DNA of 64,000 bases, taken from assembly GCA_019911805.1 (NCBI GenBank), contig JAIOJV010000074.1, positions 144,418-208,417 on the forward strand. The letters run 5' to 3'. Below, piece by piece: positions 26,779 through 34,464 of this stretch. This stretch comes from Gammaproteobacteria bacterium. Its GTDB lineage: Bacteria > Pseudomonadota > Gammaproteobacteria > Thiohalobacterales > Thiohalobacteraceae. How positions within the stretch are numbered: the stretch's first letter is position 1; each line of letters opens with the position of its first letter. The notes under the pieces are model-generated. The model saw only the letters and a list, made by a program, of their open reading frames with translations, was not told where the DNA came from and ran no database searches. A program made the position numbers and the translations under genes.

Positions 26779-28004
26779 CAGGCATCCGGGTAACGCGGGC
26801 CAAGGAACGCGCGGCCGTATACGGCGCCGGCCTGGCTCAAGGCGTGGCGCTGGTCACGTTTCCAGCCGCCAGCGCCGTCTTCACCAGTGCAAGCGGTTAC
26901 GGTCTGTCCAGTATGGAATACGGCGGGATGTTCGTGCCGCAGGCGATCACGGCGATCGGTGCGTCGCTGCTCGGCGCCGGCTTGACGCGTCGCCTCGGCA
27001 CCAGGCGCATCTACCTGCTGGGGCTGGTCGCGAATCTACTGGCGATGGCGCTGCTCGTGGCGAGCCGGTTGGTAATCAATGAGCACGCGCAGGCGTACGC
27101 CGTCCTGCTCGCCGCCACCGGCTGTCTCGGTGCCGGTTTTGGATTGACGGTACCGGCGCTGAACACCTTCGTCGCCGCGTTCTTCCCCCGCAAGACAGAT
27201 AAGGCGTTGCTGGCGCTGAATGCGCTGCTGGGAGCGGGGACCGCGCTGGCGCCGGTTTTCATCGCGCTGTTCGTCGGCCTGGGAATCTGGTGGGGGTTGC
27301 CGATCTTGGTCGGCGCGCTGCTCCTGGGCCTGCTTCTTTTCAGTATGCGCCTGCCATTGCGCGAGGACACGGAGACCGGTGGGGACGGATCAGAACCGGG
27401 GCACACCGGGGTTCCGGCCCGCTTCTGGGTGTTTGCCGCATTCGCGCTATTGTATGGCGTGTGCGAAACGATGAATGGCAACTGGGCGCCGCTCTACATG
27501 ATCCGGCAATTGGACGCGAATGCTACGCAGGCGGCGCTGGCACTGACCGCATTCTGGGGCATGGTGACCGCAGGACGCGTCCTCTTTGCCGCCACCGGGA
27601 AATGGCTGCCCGAACGCGCCGTCTGCCGGGCGCTACCGCTGCTGCTGGCCGCCGGTTTCATTGCCATCGCCCTCCTGCGCCCACCCCAGCCCCTGCTCGG
27701 CATCGCGGCTTTTGCCCTGGCCGGTCTGGGTTGCTCGGCACTCTTGCCACTCGCCATCAGCTTCGGCCAGGTGGAACTCAAGACCATCCGCGCCTCGGTG
27801 GCGGGCGGATTGATTGCGTTCTACCAGATCGGTTACGGGATTGCGGCCTTCGGTGTCGGTCCCTTGCAGGCGCAGGCGGGCTTGGGTCTGGATGCGATCT
27901 TTAGCGCAACGACCGTCGTCGCGCTGGCGCTGGCCGGGTTGGCATTGTTCATCGCCCGCCATCCTGCCAGAGTCGCCCTGGCAGCGCCACGTGCGCGAAC
28001 TTGA
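26775..28004 (+). CDS. MFS transporter
   Basis: 409 residues, about 12 hydrophobic helices in two halves separated by a charged loop near residues 195-215 (LREDTETGGDGSEPGH). The N-terminal segment GLAQGVALVTFPAASAVFTS and a first-half GLTRRLGTRRIYLLG loop are MFS-like. Substrate unknown; with the coupled glucosidase and GMC genes, a sugar or glycoside is a reasonable inference. Its start overlaps the GMC stop. Last gene of the cassette. Confidence 0.88.
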   Translation: MTGIRVTRAKERAAVYGAGLAQGVALVTFPAASAVFTSASGYGLSSMEYGGMFVPQAITAIGASLLGAGLTRRLGTRRIYLLGLVANLLAMALLVASRLVINEHAQAYAVLLAATGCLGAGFGLTVPALNTFVAAFFPRKTDKALLALNALLGAGTALAPVFIALFVGLGIWWGLPILVGALLLGLLLFSMRLPLREDTETGGDGSEPGHTGVPARFWVFAAFALLYGVCETMNGNWAPLYMIRQLDANATQAALALTAFWGMVTAGRVLFAATGKWLPERAVCRALPLLLAAGFIAIALLRPPQPLLGIAAFALAGLGCSALLPLAISFGQVELKTIRASVAGGLIAFYQIGYGIAAFGVGPLQAQAGLGLDAIFSATTVVALALAGLALFIARHPARVALAAPRART

Positions 28005-28125
28005 AGTCCGACCCGATCGGTGCGTCTCCGGGCGAGCAATGAAGATGAAATACCAACCCAATGATCCCGGGTGCCATTTTTTGGTCGCAACGGCGGTTCG
28101 CCGGAATGGCCGGCCTGTACATCGG

Positions 28126-28215
28126 TTTCCCTTTACGTGCCTGGCACGTATCCGGAGCACACCGATCTGGCACCTGGGACGATGCGACCAGATCGTGCGG
28201 ACGTGCGGGGACTGA
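28126..28215 (+). pseudogene. narI: Decayed second copy of the narI 3' end
   Basis: Ninety bases align without gaps to narI positions 22362-22451 with 72 identical (80 percent). In the narI frame the copy reads SxPIW-LGR--QIVR--GD and ends in TGA; 19 of 29 residues agree, and several changes are CGC to TGC. It lies three bases before ppiC, so it marks the original narI-ppiC junction. No homology to narI is evident upstream of 28126. Confidence 0.85.
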
Positions 28216-28218
28216 TCC

Positions 28219-28986
28219 ATGCCGGTTCTTGTCAACGACATCGTGATCAGCGATCGGGAGATCAATATCGAGTCGGCGCACCACGCCGGCAGCATCGCCG
28301 AGCGACAGAGCCGCGCGGCGGTGTCGCTGGCAGTGCGCGCCCTGCTGCTCGCGCGCGCCATCGAGCTCGGGTTAGTCGCGGCGCGGGAGGACGCGTCCGC
28401 CACCGATGCGATCATCGACGATCTGCTCGCGCGCGAAGTGCGGGTTCCCACGCCTGACGAGGATGCCTGCCGACGCTATTTCGAGGCCAACCGTGCGTCG
28501 TTGCGTACACCCGACCAGGCGGAGGTCCGGCACATTCTGCTGGCGGCGGCCCCGGACGATGCCGAGGCGCGCGACCGGGCACGTCGACAGGGCGAGGCCT
28601 TGATCACGGAACTGCAGGCCGATCCCGGCCGGTTTGCTGCGCTCGCAGCGCAATACTCGGCCTGCCCCTCGCGCGACCAGGGTGGCGCGCTGGGGTGCAT
28701 CGGGCGCCGCCAGACCGTACCGGAGTTCGAATCGGTGGTGCTGCGCCTGCCGCCGGGCCTGCACCCGCGCCCGCTGGAGACGCGCTACGGTTATCATGTG
28801 ATCTGGGTCGACGTGCGCACGATCGGCACACCGCAGGACTACGAGCAGGTGCGCGCCACCATCGCCGACTACCTCAAGGAACAGGGCTGGCGTCAGGCCG
28901 TCAGCCAGTATCTGCAATGGCTGGCGAGTCGTGCCAGGATCAAGGGTGTGGACCTCAGTGATCAGACGCAGACACTGCTGCGCTAG
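28219..28986 (+). CDS. PpiC-type peptidyl-prolyl isomerase of the nar operon
   Basis: 255 residues, parvulin/NifM-like, without an obvious signal peptide, so probably cytoplasmic. The rotamase domain occupies about residues 95-195 (AEVRHILLAAAPDD, FAALAAQYSACPSRDQGGALG, LETRYGYHVIWV). Homologues follow narGHJI in pseudomonads and related bacteria and are presumed to help nitrate reductase folding. It begins three bases after the stop of the narI remnant, indicating that it was directly downstream of narI before the cassette arrived. Confidence 0.92.
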   Translation: MPVLVNDIVISDREINIESAHHAGSIAERQSRAAVSLAVRALLLARAIELGLVAAREDASATDAIIDDLLAREVRVPTPDEDACRRYFEANRASLRTPDQAEVRHILLAAAPDDAEARDRARRQGEALITELQADPGRFAALAAQYSACPSRDQGGALGCIGRRQTVPEFESVVLRLPPGLHPRPLETRYGYHVIWVDVRTIGTPQDYEQVRATIADYLKEQGWRQAVSQYLQWLASRARIKGVDLSDQTQTLLR

Positions 28987-28997
28987 GAGATGAACCC

Positions 28998-29618
28998 GTG
29001 GAAACTTCAATCTACCCCTCTTTTTTTGATAGCGTCCCACGCCTGCGGCTGCGCGACCCGCTGGCTGCGTTTCTCGGCACCTTCGCAGAGGGTGTGGTCG
29101 AGTATGGCTATGTCGACGTCGTCAAGCTTGCCGGTCATTCATGCCCAACGGTAGCATCCGCCTACTGGATGACGCACCAGGCGCTCGGCGCACTGTATAG
29201 CTCGCAGCTCCCCGAACGCGGCGCGATTCACGTCGCGTTTCGCGCCGACAGCCGCAGCGGGGTTGTCGGGGTCATCGCGAACGTCGTCTCCATGCTCACC
29301 GGCGCCACCCAAGATACCGGGTTCAAGGGACTCGCAGGACGCTTCGATCGACGCCATCTGCTGTCCTTCAACGCCGCGGTGCCGCTCGAGATCCGCTACA
29401 CACGCACGGATACGGGCGAGCATGTCGATGCCGCCGCCCATCTGCCACCGCTGTCCGGCGACCCCGAGACGGCGACGCTGATGCAGCGCTGTCTGGTTGG
29501 CGACAGCAGTGCGGAGGATAGACATCGTTTCGGTGTACTTTGGCAGGAGCGGGTACGGCGCATCCTGCTCGATCACGGCGACGATCCGGATGTCTTTGTT
29601 GTCAGCCGCGCCGGTTGA
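28998..29618 (+). CDS. GHxCP-motif (FmdE-like) protein of the nar operon
   Basis: 206 residues. VVKLAGHSCPTVASAYWM (H47, C49) resembles the GHxCPG motif of FmdE-like proteins, which bind metal, but the usual glycine after the proline is threonine. ERGAIHVAFRADSRSGVVGVIANVVSMLTGAT follows, as expected for the FmdE fold. Eleven bases after ppiC and preceded by GGAGATG-like sequence, so it is probably the last gene of the nar operon. Role unknown; a link to molybdenum enzyme maturation is suggested only by position. Moderate family confidence. Confidence 0.7.
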   Translation: METSIYPSFFDSVPRLRLRDPLAAFLGTFAEGVVEYGYVDVVKLAGHSCPTVASAYWMTHQALGALYSSQLPERGAIHVAFRADSRSGVVGVIANVVSMLTGATQDTGFKGLAGRFDRRHLLSFNAAVPLEIRYTRTDTGEHVDAAAHLPPLSGDPETATLMQRCLVGDSSAEDRHRFGVLWQERVRRILLDHGDDPDVFVVSRAG

Positions 29619-30140
29619 TGGTTACGTAATCACACGACGCTGCGTAGACAGTGTGTCAGTAGGATTGGCTACACATTGTGCAAGAGGAGAAAAACCCCTT
29701 TTGGCCACAGAATCCACGGAACAACACGGAAAAATGCTTACGGCAAATCAGGTATTCATCCTGTAGGAGCGGCATTCCTGCCGCGAGCACGGTGGGCGGC
29801 AGACCCAACCAATCGCGCCAGGAATGGCGCTCCTACAAAAACCTGCCCGGCACCTGTAGGAGCGGCATTCCTGCCGCGATCACGGGGCAGGCGACAGCCC
29901 AAACCACTCGCCAGGAGGGCGCTCCTGCGCAGGCGGCACCACCCCGAGGTCTTACCCAGCGGTCAGTGGTATTGGCTGCATATGGTGCAACTCGTCATCC
30001 CGCTGTTGCGGGGATGACAGCGCACGATGGTAGCGATACATCCTGACTCCTGAGTAAGTGAGTGTCACTTACCCATACTCCCTCTGGAATTCCTCTGGAA
30101 TCCCTCTAGACTGGGCGTCAGATCATACAGGCACGCCCCC
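29619..30140. other. 522-base repeat-filled spacer
   Basis: No gene seen. In order it holds one direct repeat copy (29655-29684), a CCACGGAA-type repeat (29701-29734), two REP-like palindromes (29762-29837 and 29855-29930), a second direct repeat copy (29962-29990) and a short hairpin near 29995-30018 (GTCATCCC...GGGGATGAC). It separates the nar operon from amrB. Confidence 0.7.
29762..29930. repeat. Two REP-like palindromes
   Basis: Both begin TGTAGGAGCGGCATTCCTG and end in an inverted copy, GGAATGGCGCTCCTACA (29762-29837) or GGAGGGCGCTCCTGC (29855-29930). The GTAGGAGCGGC head is the classical form of REP elements mobilised in trans by RAYT transposases; no RAYT gene is in the window. Confidence 0.85.
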
Positions 30141-30926
30141 ATGCACTCCATTCGCCCGCCTGCCGTCGCCGGCCAGTTCTACCCTGCCGATGCCGAGGAG
30201 CTGCGCACCCTGGTAAACGACCTCCTGCAGCGCGTCCCGGTAACGGGCACCGCACCGAAGGCGGTGATCGTGCCGCATGCGGGCTATGTCTATTCCGGCC
30301 CGATCGCCGCGAGTGCCTACGCGCGCCTGCAACCGTTGCGTGGACAGATCACCCGCGTACTGCTGCTGGGGCCCGCGCACCGGGTGGCCTTCCACGGTCT
30401 GGCCGCCAGCAGTGCCGCTGCCTTCCGCACGCCGCTGGGTGACGTCCCACTGGACACCGCCGCCGCGACGGCGCTGGCGCAGCTGCCGCAGGTGCATACC
30501 CGCGACGATGCCCATGCCCTGGAACACAGCCTCGAGGTGCAGTTGCCGTTCCTGCAGACGGTGCTCGACCGCTTCCTGCTCGTTCCGCTGGTGGTCGGCG
30601 ACGCCAGCTATGCGGAGGTCGCGGCGGTGCTCGAGCTGCTCTGGGGCGGCCCCGAGACCCTGATCGTCATCAGCTCGGACCTCAGCCATTACCACGACTA
30701 TGCCACCGCGCAGCGGTTGGACCGCGCCACCTCGGCCGCGATCGAGGCCCTCGCGCCCGAGCACATCGACGACGGTGATGCCTGTGGCCACATGCCAGTC
30801 GGCGGTCTGCTGCAGGCGGCGCGGGCACGTGGCCTGCACGCCCGAACAATCGATGTGCGCAACTCCGGCGATACCGCCGGTCCGCGCGATCGCGTCGTGG
30901 GGTACGGTGCCTATGCCATCGGCTGA
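30141..30926 (+). CDS. amrB: AmmeMemoRadiSam system protein B (Memo family)
   Basis: 261 residues. IRPPAVAGQFYPADA at the N-terminus, IVPHAGYVYSGP with the putative metal-site histidine, HSLEVQLPFLQ and ISSDLSHYHDY are the diagnostic Memo segments, which resemble class III extradiol dioxygenases. Function is not established in bacteria. It overlaps amrA by 14 bases, so the two are coupled; the radical SAM partner amrS is at 13014-14111. Confidence 0.94.
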   Translation: MHSIRPPAVAGQFYPADAEELRTLVNDLLQRVPVTGTAPKAVIVPHAGYVYSGPIAASAYARLQPLRGQITRVLLLGPAHRVAFHGLAASSAAAFRTPLGDVPLDTAAATALAQLPQVHTRDDAHALEHSLEVQLPFLQTVLDRFLLVPLVVGDASYAEVAAVLELLWGGPETLIVISSDLSHYHDYATAQRLDRATSAAIEALAPEHIDDGDACGHMPVGGLLQAARARGLHARTIDVRNSGDTAGPRDRVVGYGAYAIG

Positions 30927-31494
30927 GCGCCGCCTCGACGACAGCGTCCGCCGGACGCTCCTGGAACTCGCCGCCCGCTCGGTGACGCATGGCCTCGAAC
31001 ACGGCACGCCCCTGCCCGTCGAGGCCGCGGCCTACCCGGAGCCGTTGTGCGCACCCGGCGCCAGCTTCGTCACCCTGCGTATCATGGGCGACCTGCGCGG
31101 CTGTATCGGCTCGCTGGAGCACCGTCGACCACTGGTGGTGGACATCACCGACAACGCCTTCGCAGCGGCCTTTCGTGATCCGCGCTTCGCGCCGGTGCGC
31201 AGTGCGGAGGTATCGGACATCGATATTCACATCGCCGTGCTGGGTCCGGCCGAGCCTTTGACGTACGCCGACGAGGCCGATCTCATCGACTGCCTGCGTC
31301 CGGAAATCGACGGTCTGATCCTGCGCGCCGGCCACCGTCACGGCACCTTTCTGCCATCGGTCTGGGACGCCCTTCCCCGCCCACAGGATTTTCTGTACCA
31401 CCTCAAACGCAAGGCCGGTCTACCCGGGGACTATTGGTCGGACGACGTGCGGGTGTGGCGCTACGAGACGGAATCCTTTCCCGACGATCACTGA
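30913..31494 (+). CDS. amrA: AmmeMemoRadiSam system protein A (AMMECR1 family)
   Basis: 193 residues starting MPSAERRLDD. The AMMECR1 signature is LRGCIGSLEH, and FVTLRIMGDLRGC and GTFLPSVWDALPRP are further family segments. The ATG at 30913 lies inside the end of amrB in another frame, giving a 14-base overlap and probable coupling. It forms a cytoplasmic two-domain protein of unknown activity; the combination with Memo and the radical SAM enzyme suggests a shared modification reaction. Confidence 0.93.
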   Translation: MPSAERRLDDSVRRTLLELAARSVTHGLEHGTPLPVEAAAYPEPLCAPGASFVTLRIMGDLRGCIGSLEHRRPLVVDITDNAFAAAFRDPRFAPVRSAEVSDIDIHIAVLGPAEPLTYADEADLIDCLRPEIDGLILRAGHRHGTFLPSVWDALPRPQDFLYHLKRKAGLPGDYWSDDVRVWRYETESFPDDH

Positions 31495-31518
31495 GACCGG
31501 TGCGTACGGGAAGCGGCC

Positions 31519-32460
31519 TCAGGGCGGACCAGCGGGTGCCTGGGCCACCCCGATGACGAGGCAGCGCGCTACCGAACCCGGCTGACACCGTTCCCCATTC
31601 AACCAGATGGCGTGGTCCAGCCGGGCACCGTGGAGCACGGCCCCTTCCAGACGCGCACCGCGCAGGTCGGCATAGGAGAGATCCGCGCCCGCCAGGCGTG
31701 CACCGCGCAGATCGGCATTCTGCAGGCCGGCGCCAGTCAGACGTGCGCCGCTGAGATCCGTGTGCCGCAGATCGGAGAGATCGAGCGTGGTATAGGCGAG
31801 GTCAGCGTCATTCAGTCGGCTGCCGGCCAGATCGGCCCCGGTAAGATCCATATTACCGGCCCGCGCGGCGCGCAAATCGGTCTGCTCGGCGACCAGGCCG
31901 GGCATACGACAATTGCTCCAGTCGACCCCCGGCGCCGGTGCTGCGTCGCAGTCGGGATGCGACACGGAGCGCTCCGGCGTGAACCAGAAGAATACAATCA
32001 GGAGCAGCAACGCCGCAGCCAGGGCGCGGCTGTAGAGCGGGCACCAGCTCGGGGGGGCCGGTGTCCGCGCCTGGTCCAGCACGGCGCGCCGGGCCTCACG
32101 ATGCCGCAGCACTTCGGCATCCTCCTCTTGACGGCGATCGCTTGCCCGGCGCTGCTCACCATGATCGATCTGCAGGCGTTCGCTGCCCAGCCGGCGGTCA
32201 CCGCCGCGCCGCTCGTCTGCACGCAGGCGCGCCTCATGCAGCCGTTGACGGTCCTCGTCCGTGACGACATTCTTCATCTCCTCGGGGAGCAGCTGGGAAA
32301 GCTCGTCCAGCGAGCTCCAGATCTCACGATCGACACTCAGCTCGTCGTCTCCACGGAGGCGACCAAGCAGGATATAGCGCGTGATCTGGCGTTGGGGAAA
32401 TGGTCCCCGCACCTGGCCGTCGCGCCGGGTGAACCAGAGGTGTTCCTGTGCTTCGCTCAT
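31519..32460 (-). CDS. Membrane-anchored pentapeptide-repeat protein with GYF-like head
   Basis: 313 residues. Residues 8-55 (LWFTRRDGQVRGPFP...ILLGRLRGDDELS...IWSSLDEL) resemble the GYF_2 type domain. A strongly charged Arg/Glu/Asp-rich stretch (65-130) follows, then one hydrophobic helix at about 144-160 (ALAAALLLLIVFFWF). Residues about 186-285 are pentapeptide repeats of the A(D/N)LxG pattern (LTGADLAGSRLNDADLAY), forming a right-handed beta-helix. By the positive-inside rule the head is cytoplasmic and the beta-helix periplasmic. Function unknown. It is divergent from the FliK-like gene and convergent with amrA. Confidence 0.82.
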   Translation of the reverse strand: MSEAQEHLWFTRRDGQVRGPFPQRQITRYILLGRLRGDDELSVDREIWSSLDELSQLLPEEMKNVVTDEDRQRLHEARLRADERRGGDRRLGSERLQIDHGEQRRASDRRQEEDAEVLRHREARRAVLDQARTPAPPSWCPLYSRALAAALLLLIVFFWFTPERSVSHPDCDAAPAPGVDWSNCRMPGLVAEQTDLRAARAGNMDLTGADLAGSRLNDADLAYTTLDLSDLRHTDLSGARLTGAGLQNADLRGARLAGADLSYADLRGARLEGAVLHGARLDHAIWLNGERCQPGSVARCLVIGVAQAPAGPP

Positions 32461-32579
32461 GCGTAATCTCGTCTACAAGCTGCGCCCTGCAGGGCGGGTG
32501 CTTTGCCCACGGCAGCGCTTTGCGGTACAACGTCGATACATCCCTCATGCGACGGCGGCTCGCCGCCGCACCTGACGCC

Positions 32580-33887
32580 ATGACTGCACCACCCACCGGA
32601 CCATTGCCGCCCGCCGGCACTCCCACGCTGCCCGCGCGTGCTGCGGCCGCACCCGCCTGGCGAGTCGGCCAGGTGCTGGCGGCAACCGTGGTCTCCGCCC
32701 CCCGGCAGGGGCTGTCGGATCTACGTATCGGCACGCTCCTGGTCAGGGCACAGACCGGCGAGCTGCAACTGTCACCCGGACAGACCCTGCGCCTGGAAGT
32801 CGCCAGCCTCAGGGAACAGCCGGTACTGCGTCTGCTCAACCTGATGGCCGCCGACCCGTTGAACACGGCCCTGCGCACTGCCTTGCCGCGGCAGCAGCCG
32901 CTCGCACCGTTGCTGGCATCCCTGCTGCGCGCCATCGGCGACACCCCGGCCGCCCGGCCGCTTGCCCCCGAGATCGCCCGCGCTGCCCAGGAATTGTTCA
33001 ATCGCCTGCCGACCGCCGTCTCGCTGGGGCAGGCGGGTGGGTTGCGCGAGGCCCTGCGCAACAGCGGCCTGTTCCTCGAATCGAAGCTGGCGCAGGCCGC
33101 CGCAACCGGGGCCGCGGCGGCCGGTTCCGCGATGCCGGCCCGGACACTTGCCCTGGGCACCGATTTCAAGGCCAATCTGATCAGACTGATCCAGGTATTG
33201 CGGGATAACACTGCAAATTCCACGCCGCCTGCACCGCGTGGCGGTACGGCACCGGCCGCGGCCCCCTTGTCCACCGCCCTGGCGGCTGCCCTGGCGAATA
33301 CCCGTGCGGCGGCGACTGCGGGCCTGTATGGCGACCCGGCTATGCCACCACAGCACGGCCAGCCACCGCAGCCGCAATCCGTGGCCACCAGCCTGGGCCG
33401 TCTGGCGACACTCGAACCACTGACGCTACTGCACCAGAGCGAGGGCGCACTCGCCCGGATCCAGCTCAATCAGCTGGCATCGCTCGCCGGCGGCGAACGA
33501 CCGACCAGCGTGGACTGGCTGCTCGAACTGCCCGTGCGTCGCGATGGCGACATCGACCTCTGGGGCCTGCACATCGGCCGCGAACCGGAGCGCGATGCGA
33601 CCGGGGGCGCGCGCGACGATGCCCCCGGCTGGACCGTCACACTGGCCTTCGAACTGCCCGGTCTCGGTCCGCTGCAGGCGCGCATCGCCGTGCGTGGCGA
33701 GCGCGTCACCGCGCAGTTCTTCAGCCCGGTCCGGGACATCCCCCCACGGGTCCGTGCGCAGCTGCCGCTGCTGGATGCACGACTGCGTGCCGCAGGCCTG
33801 GAGGTCGGCGAACTGGGCTGCAGCGAAGGGCAACTGCCGGCCACGGTGGGCGCCGATCGCAGCCGCATCCTGGATGAGCGCGCATGA
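32580..33887 (+). CDS. FliK-like hook-length control family protein
   Basis: 435 residues rich in Ala, Pro and Leu, with no signal peptide. The C-terminal 120 residues (WTVTLAFELPGLGPLQARIAVRGERVTAQFF in outline, then VRAQLPLLDARLRAAGL) fit the Flg_hook domain that in FliK contacts FlhB. A true fliK is present at 57216-58355, so this is a second, divergent member. The start at 32580 is uncertain; ATG at 32547 is also in frame and neither has a clear ribosome site. Its stop overlaps the FlhB-like gene by four bases, so the pair is coupled. Confidence 0.75.
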   Translation: MTAPPTGPLPPAGTPTLPARAAAAPAWRVGQVLAATVVSAPRQGLSDLRIGTLLVRAQTGELQLSPGQTLRLEVASLREQPVLRLLNLMAADPLNTALRTALPRQQPLAPLLASLLRAIGDTPAARPLAPEIARAAQELFNRLPTAVSLGQAGGLREALRNSGLFLESKLAQAAATGAAAAGSAMPARTLALGTDFKANLIRLIQVLRDNTANSTPPAPRGGTAPAAAPLSTALAAALANTRAAATAGLYGDPAMPPQHGQPPQPQSVATSLGRLATLEPLTLLHQSEGALARIQLNQLASLAGGERPTSVDWLLELPVRRDGDIDLWGLHIGREPERDATGGARDDAPGWTVTLAFELPGLGPLQARIAVRGERVTAQFFSPVRDIPPRVRAQLPLLDARLRAAGLEVGELGCSEGQLPATVGADRSRILDERA

Positions 33888-34192
33888 CGGACAGACCCTC
33901 GACGCCGCCGCAGCGCGAACTCGCCGTCGCCCTGAAATACGACGGTACCGGTGCCCCGCGCGTCACCGCGAAGGGTGGCGGCCCGCTCGCTGAACGTATC
34001 GTCGAGCTGGCGCTGCAACACGACATCCCCCTGCAGGAGAATTCACCGCTGGTACAGCTGCTGGCGCAGGTGGAACTGGATGCCGAGATCCCACCGGCCC
34101 TGTACCTTACGGTGGCAGAGGTCATCGCCTTCGCGTACTACCTGTCGAGACAGGCCATGGGGGATGTGGGGAGTGAGGAGTGTGAGACGTGA
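33884..34192 (+). CDS. Stand-alone FlhB C-terminal-like protein
   Basis: 102 residues. RELAVALKYDGTGAPRVTAKG and LVQLLAQVELDAEIPPALYLTVAEVIAFAYYL match the cytoplasmic C-terminal part of FlhB/YscU export-switch proteins. It begins just where FlhB is cut at NPTH, so it mimics the already released FlhB fragment and lacks membrane helices and the NPTH site. It is coupled to the FliK-like gene, the natural FlhB partner. The end (DVGSEECET, then TGA) runs into a GTGAGGC heptamer array whose first unit supplies the stop, so the last residues may be recent. Confidence 0.88.
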   Translation: MTDRPSTPPQRELAVALKYDGTGAPRVTAKGGGPLAERIVELALQHDIPLQENSPLVQLLAQVELDAEIPPALYLTVAEVIAFAYYLSRQAMGDVGSEECET

Positions 34193-34266
34193 GGCGTGAG
34201 GCGTGAGGCGTGAGGCGTGAGGCGTGAGGCGTGAGGCGTGAGGCGTGAGGCGTGAGGCGTGAGGAG
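34189..34266. repeat. GTGAGGC heptanucleotide array, about 11 copies
   Basis: Eleven near-perfect tandem copies of the 7-base unit GTGAGGC; the run ends in GTGAGGAG. The TGA of the FlhB-like gene lies in the first unit. Since 7 is not a multiple of 3, all frames are sampled, and the minus strand shows an artefactual PHASRLT heptad. A length-variable minisatellite. Confidence 0.95.
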
Positions 34267-34278
34267 CAAAAGATATTA

Positions 34279-34310
34279 TGGCCACGGAATCCACAGAAGA
34301 ACACGGAAAA
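34279..34310 (+). repeat. CCACGGAA-type repeat, left copy
   Basis: Reads GCCACGGAATCCACAGAAG then AACACGGAAAA. Its inverted partner is at 34951-34980, on the far side of the DUF2802 gene. The rest of the 272-base spacer 34193-34464 shows no gene. Confidence 0.7.
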
Positions 34311-34464
34311 TTTTGGTGCTGACCGTCATCCAGACTGCTCGGACACTTCCAACGCGACTGATGCAGGCTTCCGGGGATTTCGTGCAACGCCGTGATCGTT
34401 TTCCTTCGCGCGCCTGCGCGTCCTTTGCGGTAAAAGTTAACGCACGCCGGGCTTGCACGGCCGC

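Noticed and set aside
28071..28457. Possible gene between the MFS gene and ppiC
   Set aside because: The frame crosses the decayed narI tail and runs into ppiC in another frame; the only meaningful homology is the narI remnant.
34189..34266. CRISPR array
   Set aside because: Seven-base units lie back to back with no spacers; no cas genes nearby.
34043..34387. Protein of PHASRLT heptads on the minus strand
   Set aside because: It is only the translation of the GTGAGGC minisatellite; no start signal or family.
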